DNA from: Cumulibacter soli
Lineage (GTDB): Bacteria; Actinomycetota; Actinomycetes; Mycobacteriales; Antricoccaceae
Direction: 5' to 3'
DNA: 64,000 nucleotides
Assembly: GCF_004382795.1 (NCBI RefSeq)
Contig: NZ_SMSG01000003.1
Coordinates: 496,001 to 560,000 of the forward strand
In this document: in pieces, positions 25,993-35,466 of the stretch
Layout: every line of letters begins with the position of its first letter
Position numbering within the stretch: the first letter of the stretch is position 1
Made by a program: the position numbers and the translations under genes
Notes under the pieces: model-generated
Database searches by the model: none
What the model saw: only the letters and a program-made list of their open reading frames with translations
Told to the model about the DNA's origin: nothing

Positions 25993-26595
25993 ATGCCCTT
26001 CAGCCGAGTGCGAGACGCGTATACCGCCCGATCGGCGGAGTACATCAATCTGTTCGGCACGATCGATTCGGCCGCAGCTGCTGATCGCCAGTTCGTTCTC
26101 GACTGGGCCACAGGCCTCGATGGTCCGGTGATCGACGTCGGATGCGGACCAGGTCAGTGGACGAATTTTCTGGCCCAGAACAGTATCGATGTGCGCGGTA
26201 TTGACCCGGTATCCGCATTCGTCGATGCCGCCCGGCAGCGCTATCCGACCTGCACGTTCAGCGTAGGACGAGCAGAACAACTGGAGTTAGCCGATGCGAG
26301 CGTCGGGGGAATTCTCGCGTGGTGCTCCCTCATCCATACCGCGCCGCACGAGATCGCGGCCGCGTTGGATGAGTTCGCGCGGTGCCTGCGGCCTCACGGT
26401 GGGCTGGCACTCGGGTTCTTCGAGGGGCCCGAATTGGTCGCGTTCGAGCACGCCGTGACGACGGCGTACTACTGGCCGATGGACGAACTTGCCTCGCGTG
26501 TGCAGGACGCTGGGTTCGTCGTGACCGACGGCCGCGCACGCACGGATCCAGGGGTACGTCGCCAGGGGATGCTTACTGCCCGGCGCGGTTCTTGA
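25993..26595 (+). CDS. SAM-dependent methyltransferase (class I)
   Basis: 200 residues. Motif I is PVIDVGCGPGQWTNFLA (about 44-60), motif II is VRGIDPVSAFVDAARQRYP, then VGRAEQLELADASVGGILAW and the substrate side region RCLRPHGGLALGFFEG. Fits the small UbiE/methyltransf_11 type. The frame stays open far upstream, but that part lies antisense to the OPT gene and across the tandem repeat, so the ATG here is preferred. Confidence 0.85.
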   Translation: MPFSRVRDAYTARSAEYINLFGTIDSAAAADRQFVLDWATGLDGPVIDVGCGPGQWTNFLAQNSIDVRGIDPVSAFVDAARQRYPTCTFSVGRAEQLELADASVGGILAWCSLIHTAPHEIAAALDEFARCLRPHGGLALGFFEGPELVAFEHAVTTAYYWPMDELASRVQDAGFVVTDGRARTDPGVRRQGMLTARRGS

Positions 26596-26727
26596 CCCTC
26601 GCCCCCCTCGTGATGCGGGCGATCGGTCAGATGTGCGCAGACGACGTCCGCCGGGCCTATCCCGCCGGGTTGTCCGTCTCTAGAACGCGTGGTTCGATGA
26701 GATGTACATCACTCAAGGAGGACGAAC

Positions 26728-27795
26728 ATGCCCGACCTGCCCGGTCGCCTCGGCGATCCCGACCGATCACTCGCCACCGACCCCCGCATTGATCCCCGCA
26801 TGCTTGCCACGCTCGCCTCGTTCGGGCTCGATAGCAACGGTGAACCGCCACCGGTATCGGCTGACGCTCCGATCGAGGAGGTGCTGTCGTTCGTCGATGC
26901 CGCGGAGGAAGGATTCACCGGGCTGTTCGGCGCCATTTTCGCGAACGTGGCGCCCGTCGAAGGCGTTACTCGCGAAACCTTGACCGTCAAGGGCGGCGAC
27001 GACAACGAGATCACCCTCTACATCCACCGACCCACCGATGGCTCCGGGCCGCTGCCCGGCGTCTACCACATCCACGGCGGCGGGATGGTGTTGCTGTCTG
27101 CGGCGGGCGCGGAGTACGTATGGTGGCGCGATCGCATGGCCGCCACCGGGCTGGTGGTGGTCGGCGTCGAATACCGTAACGGCGCCGGAAAGCTCGGTCC
27201 GTATCCCTTCCCCGCCGGCCTTTCCGACTGCGTGGCCGGGCTGAAGTACACCCTGGACAACGCGGCCGACCTGGGCATCGGGAACCTGGTTGTCTCGGGC
27301 GAGTCAGGCGGCGGAAATCTCACCATCGCGAGCACGATCACCGCCAACCGCGAAGGCTGGAGCGACCGAATCAGTGGGGTCTACGCCGAATGTCCGTATG
27401 TGTCCGGCGCGTACGCCCAGCAGCCGGAAGCGCTCACGTCGCTGCATGAGAACAACGGCTACTTCCTGCGCTGCGACATGATGTCGATCCTGGTGCGCGC
27501 CTACGATCCTGACGGCGCGAACCTGAACAATCCACTCGCATGGCCGCTCAACGCGACCAGCGAGGATCTGGTCGGCTTCCCGCCCACGGTCATCTCAGTG
27601 AATGAACTCGACCCGTTGCGCGACGAAGGCCTGCACTTCCTACGCAAGTTATGGGCGGCGAACGTAGCGGCGCGCGGCCGCGTGACGCCCGGTACGACGC
27701 ACGGCGGTGACATCTTGGTTGCGCCAGCTGCCGCGCCCGAGGTCAATGACGCCACGGCTGAAGACATCCGAGCATTCTGCTACTCGTTGCGTTAG
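26728..27795 (+). CDS. Alpha/beta-hydrolase, hormone-sensitive-lipase-like esterase
   Basis: 355 residues, start preceded by AAGGAGGA. Oxyanion-hole motif YHIHGGGM (HGGG at 116-119), nucleophile elbow GESGGG with Ser193, and the probable acid and base in NELDPLRD (Asp295) and TTHGGD (His325). This is the HSL family of esterases acting on short or medium acyl esters or carbamates. No signal peptide. Monocistronic, ending at a strong terminator. Confidence 0.9.
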   Translation: MPDLPGRLGDPDRSLATDPRIDPRMLATLASFGLDSNGEPPPVSADAPIEEVLSFVDAAEEGFTGLFGAIFANVAPVEGVTRETLTVKGGDDNEITLYIHRPTDGSGPLPGVYHIHGGGMVLLSAAGAEYVWWRDRMAATGLVVVGVEYRNGAGKLGPYPFPAGLSDCVAGLKYTLDNAADLGIGNLVVSGESGGGNLTIASTITANREGWSDRISGVYAECPYVSGAYAQQPEALTSLHENNGYFLRCDMMSILVRAYDPDGANLNNPLAWPLNATSEDLVGFPPTVISVNELDPLRDEGLHFLRKLWAANVAARGRVTPGTTHGGDILVAPAAAPEVNDATAEDIRAFCYSLR

Positions 27796-27814
27796 CCGCG
27801 AAAGCATCACGTGG

Positions 27815-27860
27815 ATCGTCGGCACGAGTGAGACTCGTTCTTCCCGCTCGTGCCGACGAT
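27815..27860. terminator. Bidirectional intrinsic-type terminator
   Basis: Perfect 14-bp arms ATCGTCGGCACGAG and CTCGTGCCGACGAT around an 18-base loop, midway between the convergent esterase and lumazine synthase genes. Confidence 0.8.
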
Positions 27861-27876
27861 TGCGCTCGCGGTGCGC

Positions 27877-28560
<684 letters not shown>

Positions 28561-28582
28561 TTAACATTCACCGCAGCGGCGG

Positions 28583-29044
28583 TTACCGCAGGACGATGCA
28601 GGTCGTAGTCGCGTGGGCGATGAGGTTGCCGTGCTCGTCGAGCACTCTGCCTTCGGCGGTCGCCGTACGCCTGCCGACGTGAATGGTGTCTCCCTCGCCA
28701 ATCAGCTTCTGCCCGTCGGTGCGAGCAGCGCGGATGTAATTCACCTTCAGTTCGAGCGTCGTGTAACTCACTCCGGCGTCCATTGTGCTGTGTACAGCAC
28801 ATCCGACAACGGAGTCGAGCAACGTCGCCGCGATTCCCCCATGCACTGTGCCTAGTGGATTGCCAAAATTTGGCTGCGTCGTCAATGACATCACGACGCG
28901 ACCGAACTCAACCTCATCGAACTGCATCCCGATGAGGCGGTTGATCCCCGGACCGTCTTCTGGTCCGCGATCCTTAATCCATCGAAGCGTCTCCAGGCCT
29001 GACATGGTGGAGAAGTCGACTCCGGAGGTCGTGTCTGCGCTCAA
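28583..29044 (-). CDS. PaaI-family hotdog-fold thioesterase
   Basis: 153 residues from a TTG with AGGA upstream (ATG at 29005 is an alternative). Hydrolyses an acyl-CoA. The hotdog signature is GTVHGGIAATLLDSVVGCAV with HGG and the catalytic Asp region, followed by TTLELKVNYIRAARTDGQKL and VGRRTATAEGRVLDEHGNLI. Lies 18 bp after the TetR gene in the same direction, so probably co-transcribed with it. Confidence 0.9.
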   Translation of the reverse strand: MSADTTSGVDFSTMSGLETLRWIKDRGPEDGPGINRLIGMQFDEVEFGRVVMSLTTQPNFGNPLGTVHGGIAATLLDSVVGCAVHSTMDAGVSYTTLELKVNYIRAARTDGQKLIGEGDTIHVGRRTATAEGRVLDEHGNLIAHATTTCIVLR

Positions 29045-29062
29045 GGTTCCTAGCCCCTTCGG

Positions 29063-29683
29063 TCATTCACTCTTGTCGTCCCCGTGGTGTTCCGGGACAT
29101 TTTCAGTCTCGCCCACCGCGTTCGCGAGGAGCTTGCTGATCTCGTCTCGAACGGCGTCCAGTGGCTCAGTGCTTCGCATCGCACGGCTCAGCACCAACGC
29201 GCCTTCTTGAGCGCCAATGATCGTGAACGCCAGGACTCGGCTGCGTTCTACGGATATACCGAAGTTCTGCAGCAACTTCGCCAGCGCGTCACACCACTGA
29301 CCAAATGCAGTACCAGCGGATTCGGCTATCTCGGGCGCATCGTCGTTAGTCTCGACGGCGGCCGCGACGATCGGACAGCCCGAGCGGTAGTCACCCTCCA
29401 CCACCCCGACCCGCCAGCCAGCGAACAATCCCTCCACGGCCTCGACCACGTTGTCGTTCTCCGCGGCGCTCTCGATGGCCGTCACCATTGGCACGGTCGC
29501 CGTTGCGACGGCTTCGCGCACCAGTTGCGATCGGCCACCGGGGAAATGATGGTAGACCGAACCGCGGGGCGCGCCGCTGTCGGCCAGGACCCTGTCGATG
29601 GTCGTCGCGGTAGCGCCACGTTCGCGCAGTAATTCAACGGTGCTGCGCACCATCCGCTGCCGGGTGTCGCTTCTCTGAGGCAT
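29063..29683 (-). CDS. TetR-family regulator (LmrA/YxaF-like)
   Basis: 206 residues. Helix-turn-helix: RQRMVRSTVELLRERGATAT, then IDRVLADSGAPRGSVYHHFPGGRSQL, where the PRGSVYHHFPGG form marks the LmrA/YxaF subgroup. C-terminal ligand region with YRSGCPIVAAAVE and a Cys. Precedes the thioesterase gene by 18 bp; the AT-rich palindrome upstream is a candidate operator. Confidence 0.9.
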   Translation of the reverse strand: MPQRSDTRQRMVRSTVELLRERGATATTIDRVLADSGAPRGSVYHHFPGGRSQLVREAVATATVPMVTAIESAAENDNVVEAVEGLFAGWRVGVVEGDYRSGCPIVAAAVETNDDAPEIAESAGTAFGQWCDALAKLLQNFGISVERSRVLAFTIIGAQEGALVLSRAMRSTEPLDAVRDEISKLLANAVGETENVPEHHGDDKSE

Positions 29684-29710
29684 CGTCTCTCTCCCGGCCC
29701 GTTAGCCCAT

Positions 29711-29733
29711 TATGTTACCTGTCATATTACATA
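29711..29733. promoter_or_regulatory. AT-rich inverted repeat upstream of TetR gene
   Basis: TATGT and ACATA face each other across 13 bases that themselves include TTACC and ATATTA, 28-50 bases upstream of the TetR start. AT-rich DNA here contrasts sharply with its surroundings. Candidate autoregulatory operator and -10 region; inferred only. Confidence 0.4.
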
Positions 29734-29787
29734 TACGAGAGGGCATATAGCGGCCTATCTAATTGATTGCGAAGGAATCTCTAGGAG

Positions 29788-30450
29788 TTAGAAGTCTCGG
29801 AGTTTTGCTGTCAACTGGGCCGAATCACCAGCCACTTCCTCAGCGCCTGCATCGCGCAATCGCGCGGCATGGCCCGGACCGCAGTGCGACGCGCCACTGA
29901 AGCCGATCACCGGCATGCCCGCAGCGCATGCAGCCTGGACACCAGGCACGCTGTCCTCGATCACGATGCACTCGCCGGGCTCGTACCCCATCTCGGCCGC
30001 GGCGTATAAGAACAGATCGGGGGCCGGCTTACCGCGCCCCACCATCGTCGCGGAGTAAACAGGACCATCGAACCGCGAAGCGAGCCCGGTGACTTTCAGT
30101 GCCAGAGCGATGCGGTCAAGCGCCGATCCAGACGCGATACAGCTGGCAATCCCCATACTCTTCACGACGTCGAGCACGTCCGGAATCCCAGGTATAGCCC
30201 GTAACTGAGACACGAATAGGTTCCGCAGACGCGCCGCTGCCCGTTCTTCGTGATCGGCCGGCAATCCACGAGCGAATCGTCGTTCTAGATCGGTCCGCAT
30301 ATCAGCAGAGGAGATTCCTATGTATCGCGCGGCAACATCGTCTGCGCTGAGGTCGAAGCCGCGCTCTCGCAATGAATCACTTTGCGCCTGGCACGCCAGC
30401 ATCTCGCTGTCGACGAGAACACCATCGCAGTCAAAGATTGCCAACGTCAT
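29788..30450 (-). CDS. HAD-superfamily phosphatase / beta-phosphoglucomutase-like
   Basis: 220 residues. HAD motif I FDCDGVLVDSE at 6-16 with the nucleophile Asp8 and acid Asp10, motif II CIASGSALDR, motif III lysine in MVGRGKPAPDLFLYAA, and motif IV VIEDSVPGVQAACAAGM. A cap domain occupies residues 17-85. Substrate is probably a sugar phosphate or phosphoglycolate. No clear operon partner. Confidence 0.9.
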   Translation of the reverse strand: MTLAIFDCDGVLVDSEMLACQAQSDSLRERGFDLSADDVAARYIGISSADMRTDLERRFARGLPADHEERAAARLRNLFVSQLRAIPGIPDVLDVVKSMGIASCIASGSALDRIALALKVTGLASRFDGPVYSATMVGRGKPAPDLFLYAAAEMGYEPGECIVIEDSVPGVQAACAAGMPVIGFSGASHCGPGHAARLRDAGAEEVAGDSAQLTAKLRDF

Positions 30451-30516
30451 CGGTGCTATCCCATTCTGTGTCCCGGTTCGTGATGCTGTGCCACACCTAC
30501 TAACGCCGTCGTGCGA

Positions 30517-31749
30517 TCAGAGCGCCTCTAGGGTCTCAAGCACGCCGCGCGCCCCGTCTTCGCAGGCAAGCAGATCGGACAGTCGTCGCGCAGCAGTGCG
30601 GTACGCAGGGTTCGCCCTCACCTCGCGCAATCCGTCCGACAGCCGGCTCGCACTCAGTCGTCGAAACGGGATCGGTTCGGGCCCTGCCCCGAGGCGATGG
30701 ATCCGCTGTGCCCAGAATGGTTGATCCATCATGTGCGGAACGGCGAGCGTTGGTACCCCGGCTCGCAGGCCGGCAGCGGTCGTACCGGCCCCGGCGTGGT
30801 GCACCACTGCCGCCATCTGCGGAAACAGCCAGTCATGCGGCACATCGGACACGGTCAACACGTTATCGCCGGTCAGTTCGAGCTCGGCCCACCCGGCATG
30901 CACTACAGCACGCACACCGGATTCCTTCACTGCCGCCGCTACCATCTGCGACAAAGCCCGGCCATCGCTGGATGGCATACTGCCGAACCCCACATATATC
31001 GGACGCTCCCCAGCGGAGATAAAGTCCGCCAGTCGAGCATCCGGCGTGTACGCAGAATCAGTGGCGGGCCACCAGTAGCCGACCGGTCGATGCCAGGGTG
31101 GCCAGTCGGCCGGCTGCGGGACTACATGCGGACTAAAACCGTGACAGATCGGCCAACGCTGCCGCTCAAGTTCCGCGAACCAGCGACGGGTCGTGATCGG
31201 TGGTAGTCCCAGGCTCTGGCGCAGCTCTCGGATAAACCCGCGATACGGGCGCTGGCCTAGGCTGCGCAGCATTTCCGCGGACCGGTAGTTAGCCCAACCG
31301 CCGAGGCTCCGGGTGCCTAACGTCGGCGGCGGGAACTCCCGCGTGGGGCTCATCGGCTGCAAGTAGGCGCCAACGCTCGCCACAGATAGCGCTTCTGCAA
31401 TATGGGCGCCGATCCAGGCGCCGGGTGTCAGCATCGCGACATCTGCCGATTTCAGCGCTGTCTGCATTGCCTCCGCGGCCTCGGGAGCGTTCTCAACGAG
31501 CATTCGGTTGAATGCCTGCACGACCTTCACGGGGCTGCTCACGCCGCCGCGGGCGAGACGGGCATTCAATTCCTCATTGGTATCCATCGGCAACGGTGCG
31601 AACTCGCTCCCGCTGCTGGACACCATCTCCTCGAACAGTCGATGGGTCGCGATCACGACCTCGTGGCCTTCATTGCGGAGCCGCTGCGCCAGCCCGGTGA
31701 AAGGCGCGACGTCCCCTCGGCTACCGACGGCCATGATCACTACGCGCAC
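30517..31749 (-). CDS. Glycosyltransferase, GT1 (UDP-glycosyltransferase-like, MGT type)
   Basis: 410 residues, GT-B fold. N-terminal AVGSRGDVAPFTGLAQRLRN (acceptor domain) and the C-terminal donor-binding block: RPIYVGFGSMPSS, VSDVPHDWLFPQMAAVVHHA, GAGTTAAGLRAGVPTLAVPH and DQPFWAQRIHRLGAGPEPIP. Related enzymes glycosylate sterols, macrolides, glycopeptides or glycolipids with nucleotide sugars. The acceptor is not evident; no biosynthetic cluster surrounds it. Confidence 0.91.
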   Translation of the reverse strand: MRVVIMAVGSRGDVAPFTGLAQRLRNEGHEVVIATHRLFEEMVSSSGSEFAPLPMDTNEELNARLARGGVSSPVKVVQAFNRMLVENAPEAAEAMQTALKSADVAMLTPGAWIGAHIAEALSVASVGAYLQPMSPTREFPPPTLGTRSLGGWANYRSAEMLRSLGQRPYRGFIRELRQSLGLPPITTRRWFAELERQRWPICHGFSPHVVPQPADWPPWHRPVGYWWPATDSAYTPDARLADFISAGERPIYVGFGSMPSSDGRALSQMVAAAVKESGVRAVVHAGWAELELTGDNVLTVSDVPHDWLFPQMAAVVHHAGAGTTAAGLRAGVPTLAVPHMMDQPFWAQRIHRLGAGPEPIPFRRLSASRLSDGLREVRANPAYRTAARRLSDLLACEDGARGVLETLEAL

Positions 31750-31771
31750 GGGTCGACCTTACCCGTCTGGG

Positions 31772-32806
31772 TCAGTTAGCAATTTCCAGCAGCGTGCCAA
31801 GGGCGCGCAATTTCTCGTCGGTCGTCTCGCCTACGAGGCTCACCCGCAACAGACCAACTCCGGCGGCTGAGTATGCCGCGAGCTGATCGGCGATCATCTG
31901 CTCGGTGCCCACCAGGTTCGTGCCCAGACCAATCTCGGCCGGCACGGCATCTGCGGCCGCCTGTTTGTCCCCCGATTGCCACAACTGATGCACCTTGTCG
32001 ATCTGTTCGCCGAATCCTTGACGTTCGAACGCAGCGCTGTAGAAGTTTGTCTTTGCACTCCCCATAGCGCCGAACGTAAACGCGTACCCGCCTGCGTGCT
32101 TACGCGCCAAAGCGGGCACCTCCTCCTGCGTTCCGATCTCCAGTGACACAGCCACGGCAATTTCGACGTCATCCGCACTGCGGCCGGCGTTCGCAGCACC
32201 TTCGACGATGGGCGCAACCAACGCCTCACCTGCCGTGCCCGGCATGAATGAGTTCCCGATCCATCCGTCGGCCAATTCTCCCGTGAGTCGGAGATTGGCT
32301 GGCCCAAGTGCGGCGAGCCAGATGGGCACATGCACCGGTGTCGGAGCCATCGACCGAATGCTGCGGCCTTCGCCGCCCGGCAGCGGTAGTTGATAGGTCT
32401 TACCGTCGTACGCCGCCCGATCACCAGCGAGAATCATCCGCACGATCTCGATCGTCTCTCGGGTGCGCTGGATCGGTTTGGCGAACGGAACTCCGTGCCA
32501 GCCTTCCACGACCTGCGGACCGCTGACACCCAGTCCCAGCACGAAGCGGCCCTCGGACATCGCCTGCAGCGACATGGCAGACATCGCCAGCATCGCTGGT
32601 GTTCGAGCGCCGAGTTGCGCGATGCCGCTAATCAGCCGCGCATGTTGGGTGCGGCCGGCAAGCATCGCGAGCGGTGTCAGCGCATCGTATCCCCATGCCT
32701 CGGCTGTCCACAGTGAATCGACCCCCATCGCGTCGGCCTCCAGCGCCAGCCGTACCCCCTCGGGTGTGTGCGGCGCAACGTTGATCCCGATCCGCATCGC
32801 GCTCAT
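31772..32806 (-). CDS. LLM-class F420-dependent oxidoreductase
   Basis: 344 residues; the start ATG overlaps the SRPBCC stop as ATGA, which decides it. Luciferase-like TIM barrel: MRIGINVAPHTPEGVRLALE, WTAEAWGYDALTPLAMLAG, then FVLGLGVSGPQVVEGWHGVP and VPIWLAALGPANLRLTGELADG. Actinobacterial members use coenzyme F420, although flavin use cannot be ruled out by eye. Coupled to an SRPBCC protein, so the pair may act on the same hydrophobic ligand. Confidence 0.88.
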   Translation of the reverse strand: MSAMRIGINVAPHTPEGVRLALEADAMGVDSLWTAEAWGYDALTPLAMLAGRTQHARLISGIAQLGARTPAMLAMSAMSLQAMSEGRFVLGLGVSGPQVVEGWHGVPFAKPIQRTRETIEIVRMILAGDRAAYDGKTYQLPLPGGEGRSIRSMAPTPVHVPIWLAALGPANLRLTGELADGWIGNSFMPGTAGEALVAPIVEGAANAGRSADDVEIAVAVSLEIGTQEEVPALARKHAGGYAFTFGAMGSAKTNFYSAAFERQGFGEQIDKVHQLWQSGDKQAAADAVPAEIGLGTNLVGTEQMIADQLAAYSAAGVGLLRVSLVGETTDEKLRALGTLLEIAN

Positions 32807-33306
32807 ACCCCCTGCTCGGCGAGCAGCTTGATGTGCGCAAGGTTGGCAGAGATGCCCGCATGATGTTCTTTCAGGCGACGAGCCACGATCCGCTCCTCCT
32901 TCTCCGGCATCCTCTCGATAGCCGGAGAGAGCCCGGAGGGACCGGGGCCGATCTGTGCGATCTGGGTGAGTTTGACGCTGTGCGCGCCCGACAGTGGCTC
33001 GATCAGGTAGCGCCACACCGCCCCCGGGTTGTCACGATCGCCAACGACATAGGCGAATTCATGCGGCTTGTCCGCGACGCTCACGACGCAGGTCGTTTCC
33101 CACTCACCGATCGCCTCGTGCGCGTTTCGTCCGACAAACCGTGCGCCGACGGACGGTTCGCTCACCCCGTCCAGCCAGTCGGCGCCCTTGAACTCTGCAC
33201 TAGTGGCCGATGGAATCTGCAGGTCGGTCACGAGTGACCACACTGCCTCTGCCGATGCGTTGATATCGATCTCGGCCCGCGTGGTGGGCGCTTCCGCGTA
33301 CCTCAT
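32803..33306 (-). CDS. SRPBCC (START-like) family protein
   Basis: 167 residues from the ATG with GAGAGG upstream; the longer open frame is not protein-like. The helix-grip fold is indicated by TTRAEIDINASAEAVWSLVTDL, SVGARFVGRNAHEAIGEWET, CVVSVADKPHEFAYVVGD and a long C-terminal helix. Such proteins bind hydrophobic ligands or act as polyketide cyclases or aromatases. Translationally coupled to the downstream LLM oxidoreductase through a four-base overlap. Confidence 0.85.
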   Translation of the reverse strand: MRYAEAPTTRAEIDINASAEAVWSLVTDLQIPSATSAEFKGADWLDGVSEPSVGARFVGRNAHEAIGEWETTCVVSVADKPHEFAYVVGDRDNPGAVWRYLIEPLSGAHSVKLTQIAQIGPGPSGLSPAIERMPEKEERIVARRLKEHHAGISANLAHIKLLAEQGV

Positions 33307-33489
33307 ATGGCTGCCTCTCGCCTTGAATTCCGTCCATTTGCCGTCACACGGACACACCTGGGGCCGATCGACGCAACCAGTGAGTCCTATTGAGCAACTC
33401 AGCACAAGATAACTGGACCTGGTCGCTTCGGGCAACTCGCAGGTAAGCAGCGCCAACCGGGCCAACCAATTCGTCGCCGCTGATGAGCG

Positions 33490-34149
33490 TTACCGGTCTG
33501 AATCGGCACCGAGGCCGGCGTCGTGCCCGACGATCGCTACTTGCACACGGTTCGTCGCACCAAGCTTCGCGATGATTCGCGATACGTGTGCCTTTACCGT
33601 GGCCTCGCTCATGAACAGGATGCCCGCAATATCAGCATTCGAACGACCGGCAGAAACCTCGGCCAGCACCTCCACCTCACGCGCGGTCAGCGCTGCTATA
33701 CGACGCGCTGCCGCCCCGCGCAAGTCACGTCCCGCGGCGAAATGCCGAATCATCGATCTGGTGACCTTGGGCGACAGCATCGCGTCCCCGTCCGCGACCA
33801 CACGTACAGCGTCAATGAGCTCGCGCGGCGGTGTGTCTTTGAGCAAGAATCCACTGGCGCCTGCCGAGAGCGCGCGGAACACGTAATCATCAAGGTCGAA
33901 CGTGGTGAGCACGATGATTTTCGCGGCCGATCCCGACTCGATCAGGGATCTCGTTGCGGACAAGCCGTCGGTGCCTGGCATCCGAATGTCCATCAGGAGG
34001 ACGTCCGGACTGTGCCGTGCGACGAGGTCCTGCACCTGATCACCATCGCTTGCCTCGCCCACGACCTCGATGTCGTCTGCCGCCTGCAAAATCATTCGCA
34101 GGCCCGCGCGAACCAGTAACTCATCATCGACCAACGCCACTCGGATCAT
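33490..34149 (-). CDS. NarL/LuxR-family response regulator
   Basis: 219 residues. Receiver domain 1-120 with the phosphoacceptor Asp54 in LLMDIRMPG, acidic pair VDDE at 8-10, Thr in IIVLTTFD and Lys in LLKDTPP. The LuxR helix-turn-helix at about 150-205: LTAREVEVLAEVSAGRSNAD, IAGILFMSEATVKAHVSRI. The ATG shares a base with the kinase stop (TGATG), so the pair is coupled. Likely controls the divergent ABC-2 exporter. Confidence 0.94.
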   Translation of the reverse strand: MIRVALVDDELLVRAGLRMILQAADDIEVVGEASDGDQVQDLVARHSPDVLLMDIRMPGTDGLSATRSLIESGSAAKIIVLTTFDLDDYVFRALSAGASGFLLKDTPPRELIDAVRVVADGDAMLSPKVTRSMIRHFAAGRDLRGAAARRIAALTAREVEVLAEVSAGRSNADIAGILFMSEATVKAHVSRIIAKLGATNRVQVAIVGHDAGLGADSDR

Positions 34150-35333
34150 CACGTCGCCGCACCCTCGACCGATGCAATCACGCCGCGCCCGGGGATGCGT
34201 GCGCTCACCATCCATCCTCCGACCGCAGTAGGTCCGGACTGAAACACGCCACCCAGCAGTTCCACCCGCTCGCGCAAACCGACCAGACCTGATCCGGACC
34301 CGGGCAACGATGCGCGATCCGCCGACGGCACCCCATTCAACACCTGAACGTCGACCTCGTGTTCGGACGCGGCCTTGATACAGACCGAAGCGCGCGCCCC
34401 CGCCGCATGTTTGTGTACGTTCGTCAAGGCCTCCTGCACGACTCGATAAGCCGTACGCCCTACGACATCCGGAACCGACGTTAGGGCGCACTCGTACGTG
34501 ACCGAAACTCCTGCCGCCCGTGATGCGGACACCAGTCGCTCGATATCTACGAGCCCCGGCTGTGGCGCGAGATCATCACCGCCGGCCGACTGATCGGTGC
34601 GCAGTACGCCCAGGACATCGCGCAGATCCCCTAGGGCCTGGCGCGCCGTGCTGCCGATGAGTGCTGCGGCACGTTCAACCTCGGAGGGCCCAGCGGCGGG
34701 ATTTACTTCCAGGCTTCCGGCATGCAGCGCGATAAGCGATACCTTGTGCGCCAGGATGTCGTGCATCTCGCCGGCGATACGGGTGCGCTCCGAGATCTGT
34801 GCCTGCCGATCTCGTAGATCACGTTCGGCTTGGGCTTGTCTGACCTGTGTTCGCAGTGATTCCAGTAGGTCTCGCCGTACGCCAAGGTAGCCACCGGCCA
34901 ACACCGCGAGTCCGACAATGACCGTAATGCCGGCGATCGCCCCGGCATCTAGTCCGTCGGATCCAGCAGTGCCGATGAGCGCCGCGCCCCAGGCTGCAAC
35001 CGTGAGCATCACGAGCGTGCGGTCTCGTCTTGCCATGGCCAGGGTGAAGAGCGCGACGACCGCGAAACCGTAGAGCCCGGTGACCCCCAAAACCACGACC
35101 GCGAGCATCGTGACTAGCACCGTGCGCGAACGGCGCCACCACAGCGACACCACCGCCGCGGCAGCCAGCGCAATCGACACCGCGGAGTTCGTGACGAGGC
35201 CCGAGGCGTGACCAGTATGAATCTGATCCGCGGCTATCGCGGTGCACGCGACGATGAAGACGACGTCGAGGACGCGGCCGCCGGCGCGTCCCCACCACTG
35301 ACGCATCCCACTCGTCCACCCGTCGATCGCCAC
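34149..35333 (-). CDS. Sensor histidine kinase, NarX/DesK type (HisKA_3)
   Basis: 394 residues from a GTG (ATG at 35306 possible). Four to five membrane helices span about 20-150 without a large extracytoplasmic loop, so it probably senses membrane state or intramembrane drugs. Dimerisation box RTRIAGEMHDILAHKVSLIA has the phosphorylated His191. ATP-binding N-box VQEALTNVHKHA and G-box GSGLVGLRERVELLGG follow. Partner of the response regulator downstream. Arrangement with a divergent ABC exporter is typical of actinobacterial drug- or peptide-responsive systems. Confidence 0.93.
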   Translation of the reverse strand: MAIDGWTSGMRQWWGRAGGRVLDVVFIVACTAIAADQIHTGHASGLVTNSAVSIALAAAAVVSLWWRRSRTVLVTMLAVVVLGVTGLYGFAVVALFTLAMARRDRTLVMLTVAAWGAALIGTAGSDGLDAGAIAGITVIVGLAVLAGGYLGVRRDLLESLRTQVRQAQAERDLRDRQAQISERTRIAGEMHDILAHKVSLIALHAGSLEVNPAAGPSEVERAAALIGSTARQALGDLRDVLGVLRTDQSAGGDDLAPQPGLVDIERLVSASRAAGVSVTYECALTSVPDVVGRTAYRVVQEALTNVHKHAAGARASVCIKAASEHEVDVQVLNGVPSADRASLPGSGSGLVGLRERVELLGGVFQSGPTAVGGWMVSARIPGRGVIASVEGAAT

Positions 35334-35466
35334 TCATTCACCGTACGGCCTGGCCGCTTCGAGTTGCACCCATCGATCGTCTTACCCACACCCCTACTTT
35401 CGTAGGGCCAGTTGTTCACCAAAACGCCGATGTGTCACGGCCCCGCCCGGCGTCAGGCTGGGCGGC

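Noticed and set aside
25387-26280. Long minus-strand frame (297 codons) extending upstream of the OPT gene
   Set aside because: It is out of frame with the OPT protein and crosses the methyltransferase gene and the 21-bp repeats; Arg/His-rich composition is typical of an antisense frame.
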